Positions 24,856 through 34,426 of a stretch of DNA of 64,000 nt are shown piece after piece. The notes beneath the pieces are model-generated. The model saw only the letters and a list, made by a program, of their open reading frames with translations. It was not told the origin of the DNA and did not search any database. The DNA is from Vampirovibrio sp. (lineage in GTDB: Bacteria; Cyanobacteriota; Vampirovibrionia; Vampirovibrionales; JAJTHC01), in the NCBI GenBank assembly GCA_024998755.1, contig JACEUU010000003.1:930001-994000 (forward strand). The letters are read 5' to 3'. Both the position numbers and the translations under genes were made by a program. Each line of letters begins with the position of its first letter. Positions within the stretch are counted from its first letter, which is position 1.

Positions 24856-27800
24856 TTAATTAGCAGAAGAGACTTTATTACCGAACATAGGCATTAGCGG
24901 ATGAAAATCTGGACGGTAAATTAACCCACCACCCACACGCAACCGGTCAAAAATACCACCGGTGCTTAGGTAATCTGCCAAACCATAAAGGGAAATACTA
25001 TCCGTAATGTTAGCCGTTAACTGTCCACCAACGTTGTAAGCAGCAGAGGTAGGAGATTTTTCACCAGGTAAACCACCATTAAAGTGCTGAACACCAATAC
25101 TACCGTAAGCTTTGTATTCTAACAGTCTGTCCATAAAGTTACCGCGTAAGTCTAACCGAACATCATTCAAGAAGAATGAGCTAGGGCTAAAGTATCCACC
25201 CAGTACCGTACCAGCAATTGCTGCGGTTGGAGGCAACATGGTTGAAACAGGACCATTTAGTGTGCCTGACAAATCATAATACCCATTGGTAGCCTGCTTA
25301 GCAAACCCAAAGAACAAGGTTTCATAAGCTAACCTAGCCGCATGGTTTTTAGTGTACTGCCAGTTGTAACCCAAGTTACCAAAGGCTTGATTTTTGGTGT
25401 TATCTGGCACATTTTCACCGTCAATCCAAGCAAAATCATAACCCATGTTAGCGTCGAAATTATGCCATGGGCCTAAGTTAATTTCACCAAAGACCGAATT
25501 TTCACGAACCTGACCGACCAATTGGTTAGCCAATAAACCTTGCGAAGGTTTGACCCCCGCATAAGAAAGGAAACTGGTTTCAAACGGAGACCGACGCATA
25601 CCCGCCTGCAATTTTACTTTATCGTGAGCTTGGAATTGTAACCGAGCTTGATAAGTAAAGTTAGACGTTTTACTTTGCGTAAATTCCGTGAAAGACCCAT
25701 CACCATCAAACAATAAACGGTCTGCTAATTGCCACGTTAAACCACCACTGTATTGATGAGCTGTTGTAGCAATATTCGAGCCATTAATCTTTGGTGTACT
25801 AAACCGACGTAACGCATACCCACCCCGTAACCGAACAGTTGGGGTTAGCATGAAGCTAACTTGGTTAGGAAACGCCCACTGACGTAAGGCGTTGGTGGAC
25901 TTATCACCCTTTTGTGTGGAGTATAAGAAGCCCGTACGGAAGGTAGGACGCATGAGCTGGCTAACTTCATTTTCAATGCCAGCCAATTTATCTAAGTAAT
26001 GTAAATCGCCCCGTGCACCTATTTGGTTACCTACAGCAGGGTCTTCATCGGCAATAATGCGTTGAGCATACCCAGCTTCAGCACCCACAGTAGGTTGCCC
26101 ATTCAACAGTTCATCCTGTTGCGGTGTAGCATACTTGTTACGAACCACGGTAGATACTTCCGCTTGCCCAGGAGCTAAATCTTGCATTACATCTACTTTA
26201 TCTTCCAAAGCTTTTACCTGTTTTTCAGTATCGCTTTGCATGGCTTTAAGGGCTTGCATGGCTCTATCGAAATCGTCAGAATCAGAAGCGGCAGAAGCAA
26301 CATGGGTAGGTGCAACTGGCGTTACTTGAGGAGGAGCAACCGTGGTGGTTTCTTCCTCATCCCAAATGGTATCTGCATAGCCTTGGGCTTCTTCTGTATT
26401 TGCATTTAGCAACGCATCGGCTTTAGGCAACGATAAGAATGAAGTATGATGAGAATCTACCTCTATCTCTTCTTCTTCAGCGGGCAGTGTGTGGGTAGGA
26501 ATGGGCATTTCACCGGCTGGGGTGTTACCCATTGCTCTACCTTCTTGAATTAAGTTCAACGCTTTATCATAACGTCCCATCGCTTTGTAAGCTTCCGCCA
26601 AGGTGGCATTGACTTCTGCATCGTTCGGGAATTGAGCTTTGGCTTCAAGCAAATACTTTTTCGCTGTGAAGGGGTTGCCAGACCATAAATAAGCCTGCCC
26701 TTTACCCAATAACGCTTCTTTACTGTTAGGTGTTGTAGCCAAAATAGCGTCAAACGCTTTTATGGCTTGAGAAGACTTACCAGCAGAAGCCAACATTCTG
26801 GCATAGGCTAATTTAATTTCAGCATCTTCTGGGTTGGAAGCCGCTAAGGTTTCAATCATTGAAATAGCTTTGTTGCGTAAGCGTCTGTCGCTAACTGAAG
26901 ACAACATTTGAGCGTATTCCAACGTAAACCGAGTATCGTTTTCATAAGCAGGGGCTAATTCTTGATATAACGCAAACGCCCGTTCATAATCTGGCGTGGT
27001 AGATTTATCTTGCCAAAAAGCACGAGCTTCAGCCAGCCTAGCACCCTTACTTTCAGGGTAAGCGGCCGCTAATTCGTTATACAAAGCGGTATTTCTACGT
27101 TTAGCTTGGTGCCAAGCCAACACATCGTCCAATTTTTCTGTATAAGCTTGAGCTTGAGAACTGTTAGCTTGAGCTAACTGCAAGAACGCTTGGAGTGATT
27201 CATCCCGAGTAGCCTCATTCCAAGAAAGATATTCCGCATAGCCACCTAAAACAGTCGCATCGTTCGGGAAGCTTTGCATAACATTAGCAAACCCCGCACG
27301 AGCATCGGCATCTGGCTTGGTAGCAGAAGACTTCAAGAAATCTACCAATTCTTTTTTGGCTTTACCAGAAGCATCCCGCTCAGCGGAATAGGTAAAGAAG
27401 TTGACGGCATCATCAAACCGACCAGGGGTATCTGCATAAACCCGAGCTAAGCGAAGAGCTACACCCGTTTTATCGTCGCCCCGTTTAATGGCTTCACGGT
27501 AGAGCGATTCAATTTTTTGGAAATCAACATTGGCACCCGCTAAGCGAGCATCCATTAATAAATCGCCATATTCTACAAGGTTAGCTGTATCTAATAAACC
27601 CCGTTGGTGTAAGCCATCCATAATTTGGGTAGCTTGGTAGTATTCTTTGGTTTTGGCATATGCACGGGCTAAGCGGGTACCCACCAAAGTGCTGTCTACA
27701 TCGCTTTTGCCTAACAAAGTACTATCTATTTTAATGGTGGTTTTATAATCGCCCAATTCAAATGCCATACCTGAAACGGCATTCAGCACTTCATTATCCA

Positions 27801-28536
27801 TTGAAGCCCATTCGCCATTCACGCTTTCAAGCAAGTTATGGTAAAGTTCTCGTGCCTTATCGTACTGTTTGGCTTTTACCAACGCCGCTACATAGTTTTG
27901 ACGTAAGCTTAAAACAGCCCCAGAAGCCTGAGCATTCAAACGGCTTTCATATAAGTCAACCGCTTCTTCTGCACGCCCAGTGTAGGTATACAGTTGAGCA
28001 ACCGCAGCCATAAACGCTCTATCATATTGATAAGACCCATAAACACGATTAACCAATGGAGTAGCTTGGGCGTATTTACCCTGCCAAATATAAAGTTGAG
28101 CCAACTGCTTAGTAGCCAATTTATCATTAGGGTTATTGGCTAAATACTGGCTATACAACTTAACGGCGTGTGAACGAGTTTCACTTTTCCAGCTATAAAG
28201 TTCCGCTAAATCTTTCAACGCATCTGGTTGATTAGGATTCAATTGCAACGCTTTTTTGTAAGCAGACATTGCCAAGGCTTGGTTTTTAGCCCCACCCTGT
28301 TTTTTATAAGCTTTACCTAACCACGCATATGCACCGGCATTGGTTGGGTTTTGAGCAGTCGCTTTTTTGAAGACAGGTAACGCCTGACCAATCATACCCT
28401 TGTTATATAAGTTAATACCATAATTCAAAGCGGAAGGGGCAGCCGCTAACGCTTGAGGTATTTGCGTAGCTGAAATACCAATAGTTACAGCCAATAGGGC
28501 GTTTAGAAATAGTGTTGAAGATGCTTTAGGGTTCAT
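24856..28536 (-). CDS. Large TPR protein with C-terminal beta-barrel (BcsC/PgaA-like)
   Basis: This envelope protein of about 1226 aa starts at ATG 28536 (MNPKASSTLF); the longer frame upstream is not needed. The signal peptide ends near QALA/AAPS (about residue 32). Residues about 35-720 are many TPR-type helical repeats (A..Y.KAL.L.P...A....). A Glu/Pro-rich linker follows (about 720-850), then about 370 residues of alternating aromatic strands ending in the barrel-like YRPDFHPLMPMFG. This plan is that of BcsC, PgaA and AlgK/E-type outer-membrane exporters of polysaccharide: a periplasmic TPR scaffold and an outer-membrane channel. No synthase gene is adjacent, so the substrate is unknown. 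Confidence 0.75.
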   Translation of the reverse strand: MNPKASSTLFLNALLAVTIGISATQIPQALAAAPSALNYGINLYNKGMIGQALPVFKKATAQNPTNAGAYAWLGKAYKKQGGAKNQALAMSAYKKALQLNPNQPDALKDLAELYSWKSETRSHAVKLYSQYLANNPNDKLATKQLAQLYIWQGKYAQATPLVNRVYGSYQYDRAFMAAVAQLYTYTGRAEEAVDLYESRLNAQASGAVLSLRQNYVAALVKAKQYDKARELYHNLLESVNGEWASMDNEVLNAVSGMAFELGDYKTTIKIDSTLLGKSDVDSTLVGTRLARAYAKTKEYYQATQIMDGLHQRGLLDTANLVEYGDLLMDARLAGANVDFQKIESLYREAIKRGDDKTGVALRLARVYADTPGRFDDAVNFFTYSAERDASGKAKKELVDFLKSSATKPDADARAGFANVMQSFPNDATVLGGYAEYLSWNEATRDESLQAFLQLAQANSSQAQAYTEKLDDVLAWHQAKRRNTALYNELAAAYPESKGARLAEARAFWQDKSTTPDYERAFALYQELAPAYENDTRFTLEYAQMLSSVSDRRLRNKAISMIETLAASNPEDAEIKLAYARMLASAGKSSQAIKAFDAILATTPNSKEALLGKGQAYLWSGNPFTAKKYLLEAKAQFPNDAEVNATLAEAYKAMGRYDKALNLIQEGRAMGNTPAGEMPIPTHTLPAEEEEIEVDSHHTSFLSLPKADALLNANTEEAQGYADTIWDEEETTTVAPPQVTPVAPTHVASAASDSDDFDRAMQALKAMQSDTEKQVKALEDKVDVMQDLAPGQAEVSTVVRNKYATPQQDELLNGQPTVGAEAGYAQRIIADEDPAVGNQIGARGDLHYLDKLAGIENEVSQLMRPTFRTGFLYSTQKGDKSTNALRQWAFPNQVSFMLTPTVRLRGGYALRRFSTPKINGSNIATTAHQYSGGLTWQLADRLLFDGDGSFTEFTQSKTSNFTYQARLQFQAHDKVKLQAGMRRSPFETSFLSYAGVKPSQGLLANQLVGQVRENSVFGEINLGPWHNFDANMGYDFAWIDGENVPDNTKNQAFGNLGYNWQYTKNHAARLAYETLFFGFAKQATNGYYDLSGTLNGPVSTMLPPTAAIAGTVLGGYFSPSSFFLNDVRLDLRGNFMDRLLEYKAYGSIGVQHFNGGLPGEKSPTSAAYNVGGQLTANITDSISLYGLADYLSTGGIFDRLRVGGGLIYRPDFHPLMPMFGNKVSSAN

Positions 28537-28836
28537 TCTAGCGTTATCTCTTCTATGGTTATAGGGGTAGCAATAAAAATTTTTGTTAGAAATCAAAGTA
28601 TTAAACTTAGGGATCATATACTACCCCTATTATCAATAACACTACGAGCTAGATACGAAGGGGTGCTAAAAACTCCACTAGGAATAGGAGTAAGGGGTTG
28701 AAAATTCGGTCAGATAAAGGGGGTGTTAAAAATAATTTAGGGGGTTTAATACCATTGCAACTATAGTGCAAAGCAAGCTGCAAGCCATTGTAAAAGATGT
28801 AAATGTAGAAAAGAAACCAGCCACGACCGAAATCGT
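28537..28836. other. Intergenic region upstream of the TPR/barrel gene
   Basis: About 300 bp without a gene. It contains two imperfect direct repeats, AAGGGGTGCTAAAAA (near 28660) and AAGGGGGTGTTAAAAA (near 28717), which could be regulatory. The leader of the TPR gene runs on the minus strand here. I see no clear -10/-35 pair. Confidence 0.4.
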
Positions 28837-28988
28837 TATAGTATTTTAAATAATTTATTTCGTAGGGGCGTGATTTATTAGCCCTAGCGGTCTATGCGTT
28901 GCATCAGTCCGCCTCACAATCCTGAAACGGATGCGATAAATCGCACCCCTACAGAGAACCAAAGAAAAAAATATTTTTAAATACTATA
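28837..28988. repeat. MITE-like repeat, TATAGT family, copy 2
   Basis: The ends TATAGTATTT and AAATACTATA are perfect 10-bp inverted repeats. The left 40 bp match copy 1 (18153) except at one base, and the core palindrome GTAGGGGCGTGATTTAT ... ATAAATCGCACCCCTAC is shared. It is longer than copy 1 because of about 34 bp of extra core. Confidence 0.82.
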
Positions 28989-29025
28989 TGCCACCAGTAG
29001 AACCATAAAAGGAACACCCCTAAAG

Positions 29026-29937
29026 ATGATGCCAAGCATATTACCAGCTGGCTTAACCCCCGTTTTTCTTGCCGGAAATCAGCCTGTAAAGCCCAAAACT
29101 CAAGAAGCTGAAAGCACTCCGCTAGCCAAACCACAACAAGCTGTTTCAGATGCTAAGCGAATTCAGATTGAAACCCACATTGGGCTAGATGTGTTTGAAA
29201 ACAAAGGGTCTGCCGTTAAAACCATGACTGTTCACCAAAGCCCTGTGGGCGAAAAAAGTACCACACTGAACCTAGAAGCAACCGATGGTAACACTTATGT
29301 GTTTGACCGAGATAATAGCCATGGGTACGCCCCGTTTGAAGCTGTGAATACTGTTCGTAAAGCAGACCAGTTACCGCCTTACTACCGCATGGTGCACCCA
29401 ACCTTACAACTTGATAATCCCATGTTTCGTCCGCCCAGTGTTGCTGAAACACTCAACGTTGCGGGCTTGCCAGACCCTGTTACCATTCATTACACCGAAG
29501 GTTTTGATGGGATGCCCCAGCTGGAAATTCCGTTTGGTTCACAAGCCAACAATTTAGCCATTGAAGGGTTCAGTTTGGATGATGGTATTATCATGCAGGG
29601 AAACCCCATTCACAGTGCCAGCAAAACCACGCCCACCGATGCCGATTATTGGAAAACAAGCCTTGTGCATGGTGTACGCCCGAATTCTCCGCTGGTTAGT
29701 GGCGAAAAATTACCGTTGCAGCAGCTTGAAACCACAGTAAAGCAGTGGGTTACCGATGTGTATCCGCATGAGCTGTTGGCTTTTGGTAAAACGTTACCTC
29801 GGGTTGAAGAAATGACAAAATTAGGGGTAGAAGAAACCCTTTTACCCTTTAAAAAATCATCAGAAGAAACCGATTTGGATGAATTGGTGGCGTTGATGAA
29901 GGGCCTGATTACTTCGCCAGTCCATCAATCCGTCTGA
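29026..29937 (+). CDS. Unknown 303-aa protein
   Basis: I do not recognise this protein. It has no signal peptide or membrane helix. The middle contains beta-rich sequence with many Pro, Thr and aromatic residues (VKTMTVHQSPVGEKS, VHPTLQLDNPMF), suggesting an exported or globular beta protein, and the C-terminus is helical and acidic. ATGATG at 29026 is the start. Its stop TGA shares its last base with the first base of the ATACCAA repeat at 29937. Its role is open. Confidence 0.7.
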   Translation: MMPSILPAGLTPVFLAGNQPVKPKTQEAESTPLAKPQQAVSDAKRIQIETHIGLDVFENKGSAVKTMTVHQSPVGEKSTTLNLEATDGNTYVFDRDNSHGYAPFEAVNTVRKADQLPPYYRMVHPTLQLDNPMFRPPSVAETLNVAGLPDPVTIHYTEGFDGMPQLEIPFGSQANNLAIEGFSLDDGIIMQGNPIHSASKTTPTDADYWKTSLVHGVRPNSPLVSGEKLPLQQLETTVKQWVTDVYPHELLAFGKTLPRVEEMTKLGVEETLLPFKKSSEETDLDELVALMKGLITSPVHQSV

Positions 29938-30083
29938 TACCAATTCACAGTTTAAATGGCGTCAGCGTATACGTTGTTACCAGCAAGTGAAAAATCCTCA
30001 AAGTACGTCTCTGTACTCCTGCGGTTTTTTAACTTACTGGTGCCTAGTCTCCATCTAACGACATTCAATCTGTGAATTGGTAT
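29937..30083. repeat. MITE-like repeat, ATACCAA family, copy with perfect ends
   Basis: The ends ATACCAATTCACAG and CTGTGAATTGGTAT are a perfect 14-bp inverted repeat. The interior contains TTTAAATGGCG, the family motif. Like others of the family it starts exactly at the stop of the preceding gene. The region continues with another short element. Confidence 0.85.
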
Positions 30084-30241
30084 GATACCCATTCAACGAA
30101 TGAATGTCGTGTTCTTTTTGCCCCAAGTTTTTCCCCTCTCTCTTTGGGGAGAGGGCTAGAGTGAGGGGGAACGCAATTGCAGGGCAAATGCGATAGTTGT
30201 TCCTACTTGTGGTAGGACATTCAAACTATGAATGAGTATCA
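30084..30241. repeat. Second short element (GATACYCATTCA ends) with CCCCTCTC palindrome
   Basis: The left end GATACCCATTCAACG and the right end (inverse complement of ATGAATGAGTATC) share GATAC.CATTCA. The centre contains CCCCTCTCTC/GAGAGGG and AGGGGG, a palindrome type known in many genomes. A relic of the same end lies at 31310-31335 (GACATTCAAACGATGAAG). Confidence 0.6.
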
Positions 30242-30288
30242 AGATAGAGTATTTTGGAATTTACCCTGTTATAGATAAATTATCCATG

Positions 30289-31086
30289 CTAATCCAAGTG
30301 ATTTCTTTTTCGCCTAGGACATGATTGTAAACTCAGCTCAACAAAAACGGGAACTAATGCTTTGGGCATTTCAGGGTGTACCAACAAATAACGAATAGGA
30401 TAGACTGCGGGTATAATAGCAATCAATTCTCTATTACTAATTATTTCCCTCAATATGTAGTTGTATTGACTGGTGCGTTGTAGTGTATGATTCCATCGCC
30501 ATTGTTGTGATACTGGTATATGACTACTGGTTATAGGCCAAGCATTGTCATCTACTGAGGCATTCCCTTGGGATGAAGAGTTAGGCGTATTCATTTGCAA
30601 AAAAGGTTCACCCTCTTTTTTGACATAGAAAGCATACTCTGGCAAAAATTGTCCTTTAGTTTTGGTAAAGCCAGGACTCGCCGTTAATGGTAATTGCTCA
30701 GTATATTCGGATGTTACTTCAACATAATTTTGAGTATTTATTTCTGTTGTTCTTGGAGAATTATTCTTTAAAGAATAATTACATTCAACATAAAATAAGG
30801 GTATGGGGTTAATGTCTGCTCTATCAGGATAATCAAACACCTCTGTTTTTGATATATAAGCATTGGTGGTTTCTTTAGCAGGCATAATAGTCAGTAACTG
30901 GTAGCCTTGGTCTAAGTATTTTCGTAATTCGGGGGTGTTGGCTACAATTTCGTTGTAAGATTGGATTTGTTTTGAGATTTTTTTATGTCGAATGATGTGC
31001 ATAACCAACTGAAAAATACCAATGCAGAGCATTATGAAGATTAGCACATTAACGCCAATACTCAATGCTTCTGACAATTTATCCAA
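30289..31086 (-). CDS. Unknown membrane-anchored protein
   Basis: This 265-aa protein has one N-terminal membrane helix (about residues 10-32, NVLIFIMLCIGIFQLVMHII), then a soluble domain without a known motif. The second half is beta-rich with conserved-looking Pro/Trp (PITSSHIPVSQQWRWNHTL). The start is TTG 31086, preceded by TATAGGAGTATTAATA, which has an AGGAG Shine-Dalgarno 10 bp upstream. It lies downstream of valS on the same strand, across a hairpin. Its function is unknown. Confidence 0.72.
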   Translation of the reverse strand: MDKLSEALSIGVNVLIFIMLCIGIFQLVMHIIRHKKISKQIQSYNEIVANTPELRKYLDQGYQLLTIMPAKETTNAYISKTEVFDYPDRADINPIPLFYVECNYSLKNNSPRTTEINTQNYVEVTSEYTEQLPLTASPGFTKTKGQFLPEYAFYVKKEGEPFLQMNTPNSSSQGNASVDDNAWPITSSHIPVSQQWRWNHTLQRTSQYNYILREIISNRELIAIIPAVYPIRYLLVHPEMPKALVPVFVELSLQSCPRRKRNHLD

Positions 31087-31220
31087 TATTAATACTCCTA
31101 TATAAAACTATTGAAACCTGTTCAAAGCAGTAGCATTACTATCGGCGTAAAAACCACAGGTGTACACAAAAATAGGCTGCATCAACCATCTACAGTAGTT
31201 TACGAACAACCGATAAATAA

Positions 31221-31258
31221 CCTCCTTTCGTACAGGGAATGAAAGGAGGCATTATTTT
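31221..31258. terminator. Hairpin between valS and the next gene
   Basis: A perfect 9-bp stem (CCTCCTTTC / GAAAGGAGG) with an 11-nt loop is followed on the plus strand by a T-rich run (CATTATTTTTT). On the minus strand it follows the valS stop by about 90 bp, so it can act as a valS terminator; the better T-run is on the other strand. Confidence 0.5.
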
Positions 31259-31334
31259 TTAAAATTGGCGTGAAGGAAGTCGTTTGAAACCCTTGTACTC
31301 TAAAAGCTTATGACATTCAAACGATGAAGGGGTA

Positions 31335-34073
31335 TTACAAACTGCTTAATTGATCATTCAATAACGCCAGCTGATGCTCTAATTCCGCCAATAACTCTCG
31401 GTTTTTCTGCAACACGGCAGGCGGAGCTTTAGCTAAAAAGCCTTCATTGCTCATCATCCCCGCCAATTTTTGTTGGTCTTTCAGCAAAGTTTCTCGTTTT
31501 TTAGTCAACCGCTGGCGTTCTTGGGCAACATCCACCAAGCCCGCTAGGGAAACCAACAAGCGGGTTTGCCCCACCACATTAGAAGCCACAGCCTCAGGCA
31601 CATCCGTTAAAGTGGTGGCAATCTGCAAACTTTCCATCGGGATGAAATGACGCAACGCCACTTGGTTGCGTTCCAAACAAGCTTGTTCCGCACTATCCTT
31701 GGTTTCCGCCATCACCACAACGGGCTTGGAAGGCGGTACATTATACTGCTGACGAATATTGCGTAACCCCCGAACGACATCTAACAAATAAGCAATTTCC
31801 GTTTCCAACGTTGGGTTATAAAACCGAGCCGTTTCTACCAAAGGAAACGCCGCAATAGAAATACTAATGCCCTGTTTTTCAGGCAAGCGTTGCCACAATT
31901 CCTCGGTAATATAAGGCATCATGGGGTGTAATAACTTCAACAAGCCTTCTAAAACCGTTAACAACACCCGCCGAGTATTGGCTTCCACCGCTGGGTTGCC
32001 ACTTCGCATGGGGTGTTTGGCGTATTCCACATACCAATCGCAAAACTGATACCAAGAAAATTCCAACAATAGTTGAGCATATTCACCCAAGCGGTGTTCC
32101 TTAAGTAACCTGTTAGCTTCCGCCACCGTGTGTTCATAACGGCTTAAAATCCAGCTATCCATCGGGGCTAAAAGTGATTCATCTAAGGTAGGGGCAATCG
32201 TGCCTGATTCGAGGTTCATCATCACAAACCGAGAGGCATTCCACAGTTTATTGGCAAATAATTTGCCTTGTTCCAGCTTTTCTTTGGCTAGTTTAATATC
32301 TTGCCCGCCGTAAGTAATTAAACTGGTTAGCCCAAACCGAAAGCCATCGCACCCAAGGGTTTCAATGAGTTCCACAGGGTCAACGGTGTTGCCCTTGGAT
32401 TTGCTCATTTTCTGCCCCTTTTCATCCCGCACCAAGCCGTGGATGTATACCTTTTCAAAGGGTGATTGTTCCGTTAGCTGATGCCCAAACATGGTCATAC
32501 GAGCCACCCAAAAGAAGATAATATCAAACCCTGTAACGAGCAAACTGGTGGGGTAGAATTTTTTAAAATCAGCAGCGTCTAAATCGGGCCATCCCATGGT
32601 GGAAAACGGCCATAACCCCGATGAAAACCACGTATCCAACACGTCAGGGTCTTGCACCCATTCATCACCTGCAGGGGCTTCTAGCCCAACATACAGTTCG
32701 CCTGTTGTGGTGTTATGCCATGCAGGAATTTGATGCCCCCACCACAATTGGCGAGAAATACACCAATCTTGAATGTTGGTCATCCAGCGTAAGTAATCTT
32801 TCGTCCAGCGTTCAGGGGCAAACGACACTTCGCCTGCTTCTAGGGCTTTCAAGCAGGTTTCAGCTAAGGGTTTAGTTTTCACAAACCATTGTTGTGAAAG
32901 CAACGGTTCAATTACTTCACCACTACGCTGGGCTTTGCCTACCCGATGGGTATGGGCTTTTTTCTCTCGAAGTAAACCCAATTCTATCAGTAAGGCTTCG
33001 GTTTGTTTTCTGGCTTCCCATCTTCCCACGCCATGTAATGCTTGAGGAATACCTTCTAAGGGCAATAGTTCCGCCTTGGTGTTGAAAATTAACAACTGAG
33101 GCAAACCGTGGCGTTGCCCAATGGCATAGTCATTCGGGTCATGGGCAGGGGTGATTTTCAACGCCCCCGTCCCAAAATCAAGCTCAACGGCATCATCGGC
33201 AATAACAGGAACGGTTCTGCCCGTTAGCGGTACTATCACTTGTTGCCCGACGTATTTAGAAAGCTTTGGGTCATTCGGGTTGACCGCCACGGCGACATCG
33301 CCATAGAGGGTTTCAGGACGAGTGGTTGCCACCACAATTTCGCCTTCACCAGAAGCTAGAGGATAAGCAATATGCCACAAGTGTCCTTCTTCTTCAAAGT
33401 ATTCCGTTTCAATATCTGAAATGGCTGATTCACTACCAGGATCCCAATTGACAATGTAAGTACCTCTGTAAATTAAGCCTTCATTGTATAAATCAACAAA
33501 GGTTTTTTGAACGGCTGCGGAAAGCCCATCATCTAGCGTGAAGCGTTGCCTGCTCCAATCAGGCGAAATGCCCAGCCGACGGAACTGCCCGAAAATGCTT
33601 TCTTGGCACTGTTTAGACCACACCCAAACCAGTTCTAAAAACTTTGGCTTACCAATAGAAACCCGAGTCGTACCCTTGGGGTAGCCTTCAATTTCACCGG
33701 CTAATAATTTGCGTTCCACCACGGCTTGCGTGGCAATGCCCGCATGGTCTGTCCCTGGCATCCATAGGGTTTCATGCCCTAACATCCGATGATAGCGAAT
33801 AAAAATATCTTGGATGGTGTTATCCAATGCGTGCCCCATGTGGAGTGTGCCCGTTACATTGGGGGGTGGAATAACAATACTATAGGTTTCAGGCTGGGCT
33901 GGTAAAGGCTTGTTTTTTGCTTCCCAATGGGCTTTTAAAGCACCTTCTGGTTTGAAAAGCCCTTGCGTTTCCCAAAAACCATACCATTTAGCTTCAATGG
34001 TTTTAGGGTCAAAAGCCGTTGCTAAAGCAGGGGTAATTTCGGTTGGGAAAGGCTGGTGTGTGGTCATCATCAT
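31335..34073 (-). CDS. valS: Valyl-tRNA synthetase
   Basis: ValRS charges tRNA-Val with valine. The 912-aa class Ia enzyme shows the HIGH motif within NVTGTLHMGHALDNT (about residues 73-87), the editing domain (TTRPETLYGDVAV, about 250-262), the KMSKS motif in EKGQKMSKSKGNTVD (about 551-565), the anticodon-binding helices and a C-terminal coiled-coil arm (REHQ-type, ending LAELEHQLALLNDQL). All expected parts are present and the length is typical. It starts with three tandem ATGs. A hairpin follows the stop. Confidence 0.97.
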   Translation of the reverse strand: MMMTTHQPFPTEITPALATAFDPKTIEAKWYGFWETQGLFKPEGALKAHWEAKNKPLPAQPETYSIVIPPPNVTGTLHMGHALDNTIQDIFIRYHRMLGHETLWMPGTDHAGIATQAVVERKLLAGEIEGYPKGTTRVSIGKPKFLELVWVWSKQCQESIFGQFRRLGISPDWSRQRFTLDDGLSAAVQKTFVDLYNEGLIYRGTYIVNWDPGSESAISDIETEYFEEEGHLWHIAYPLASGEGEIVVATTRPETLYGDVAVAVNPNDPKLSKYVGQQVIVPLTGRTVPVIADDAVELDFGTGALKITPAHDPNDYAIGQRHGLPQLLIFNTKAELLPLEGIPQALHGVGRWEARKQTEALLIELGLLREKKAHTHRVGKAQRSGEVIEPLLSQQWFVKTKPLAETCLKALEAGEVSFAPERWTKDYLRWMTNIQDWCISRQLWWGHQIPAWHNTTTGELYVGLEAPAGDEWVQDPDVLDTWFSSGLWPFSTMGWPDLDAADFKKFYPTSLLVTGFDIIFFWVARMTMFGHQLTEQSPFEKVYIHGLVRDEKGQKMSKSKGNTVDPVELIETLGCDGFRFGLTSLITYGGQDIKLAKEKLEQGKLFANKLWNASRFVMMNLESGTIAPTLDESLLAPMDSWILSRYEHTVAEANRLLKEHRLGEYAQLLLEFSWYQFCDWYVEYAKHPMRSGNPAVEANTRRVLLTVLEGLLKLLHPMMPYITEELWQRLPEKQGISISIAAFPLVETARFYNPTLETEIAYLLDVVRGLRNIRQQYNVPPSKPVVVMAETKDSAEQACLERNQVALRHFIPMESLQIATTLTDVPEAVASNVVGQTRLLVSLAGLVDVAQERQRLTKKRETLLKDQQKLAGMMSNEGFLAKAPPAVLQKNRELLAELEHQLALLNDQLSSL

Positions 34074-34426
34074 TGGGTCAAAGTCTTTCGTTAGTAACAG
34101 TAGAGTTTATTAACTTGTTAGTACCATTATAAAGAAAAAGTAATGCTTTACCTAGAAGATGGTTTCTTTTTTGTGTATTTGCACTATAATCAAATTTGTT
34201 AAAGTAATCGGTTTGTATTGAGTTACCAATAATCAGCATTTTGACCCATTACGAAATATTACAGTAATTTTTTATAAAAATGATTAAAGTCCTTTAGGCA
34301 AAGCGTAGTCTTGAAAACAGTTTTTTTGTTGATTTTTCGGTTGTAAACAATACCTTTTTAGCAATTAAACATGAGATTTTAACCTTTTGCAGGATTTTAC
34401 CTTATACGGGAGAAACAATCACAGTG
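34074..34426. other. Divergent intergenic region valS / LysM gene
   Basis: About 350 bp of AT-rich DNA. On the plus strand a weak promoter candidate is TTGACC (34241) with TAATTT (34265) at 18-bp spacing, about 160 bp before the LysM gene. I see no terminator or RNA gene. Confidence 0.35.

Noticed and set aside
31106..31204. 33-codon TTG ORF on the minus strand after a GAAAGGAGG sequence
   Set aside because: The GAAAGGAGG is one arm of the 31221-31249 hairpin, the spacing to TTG is long and the peptide has no recognisable character.
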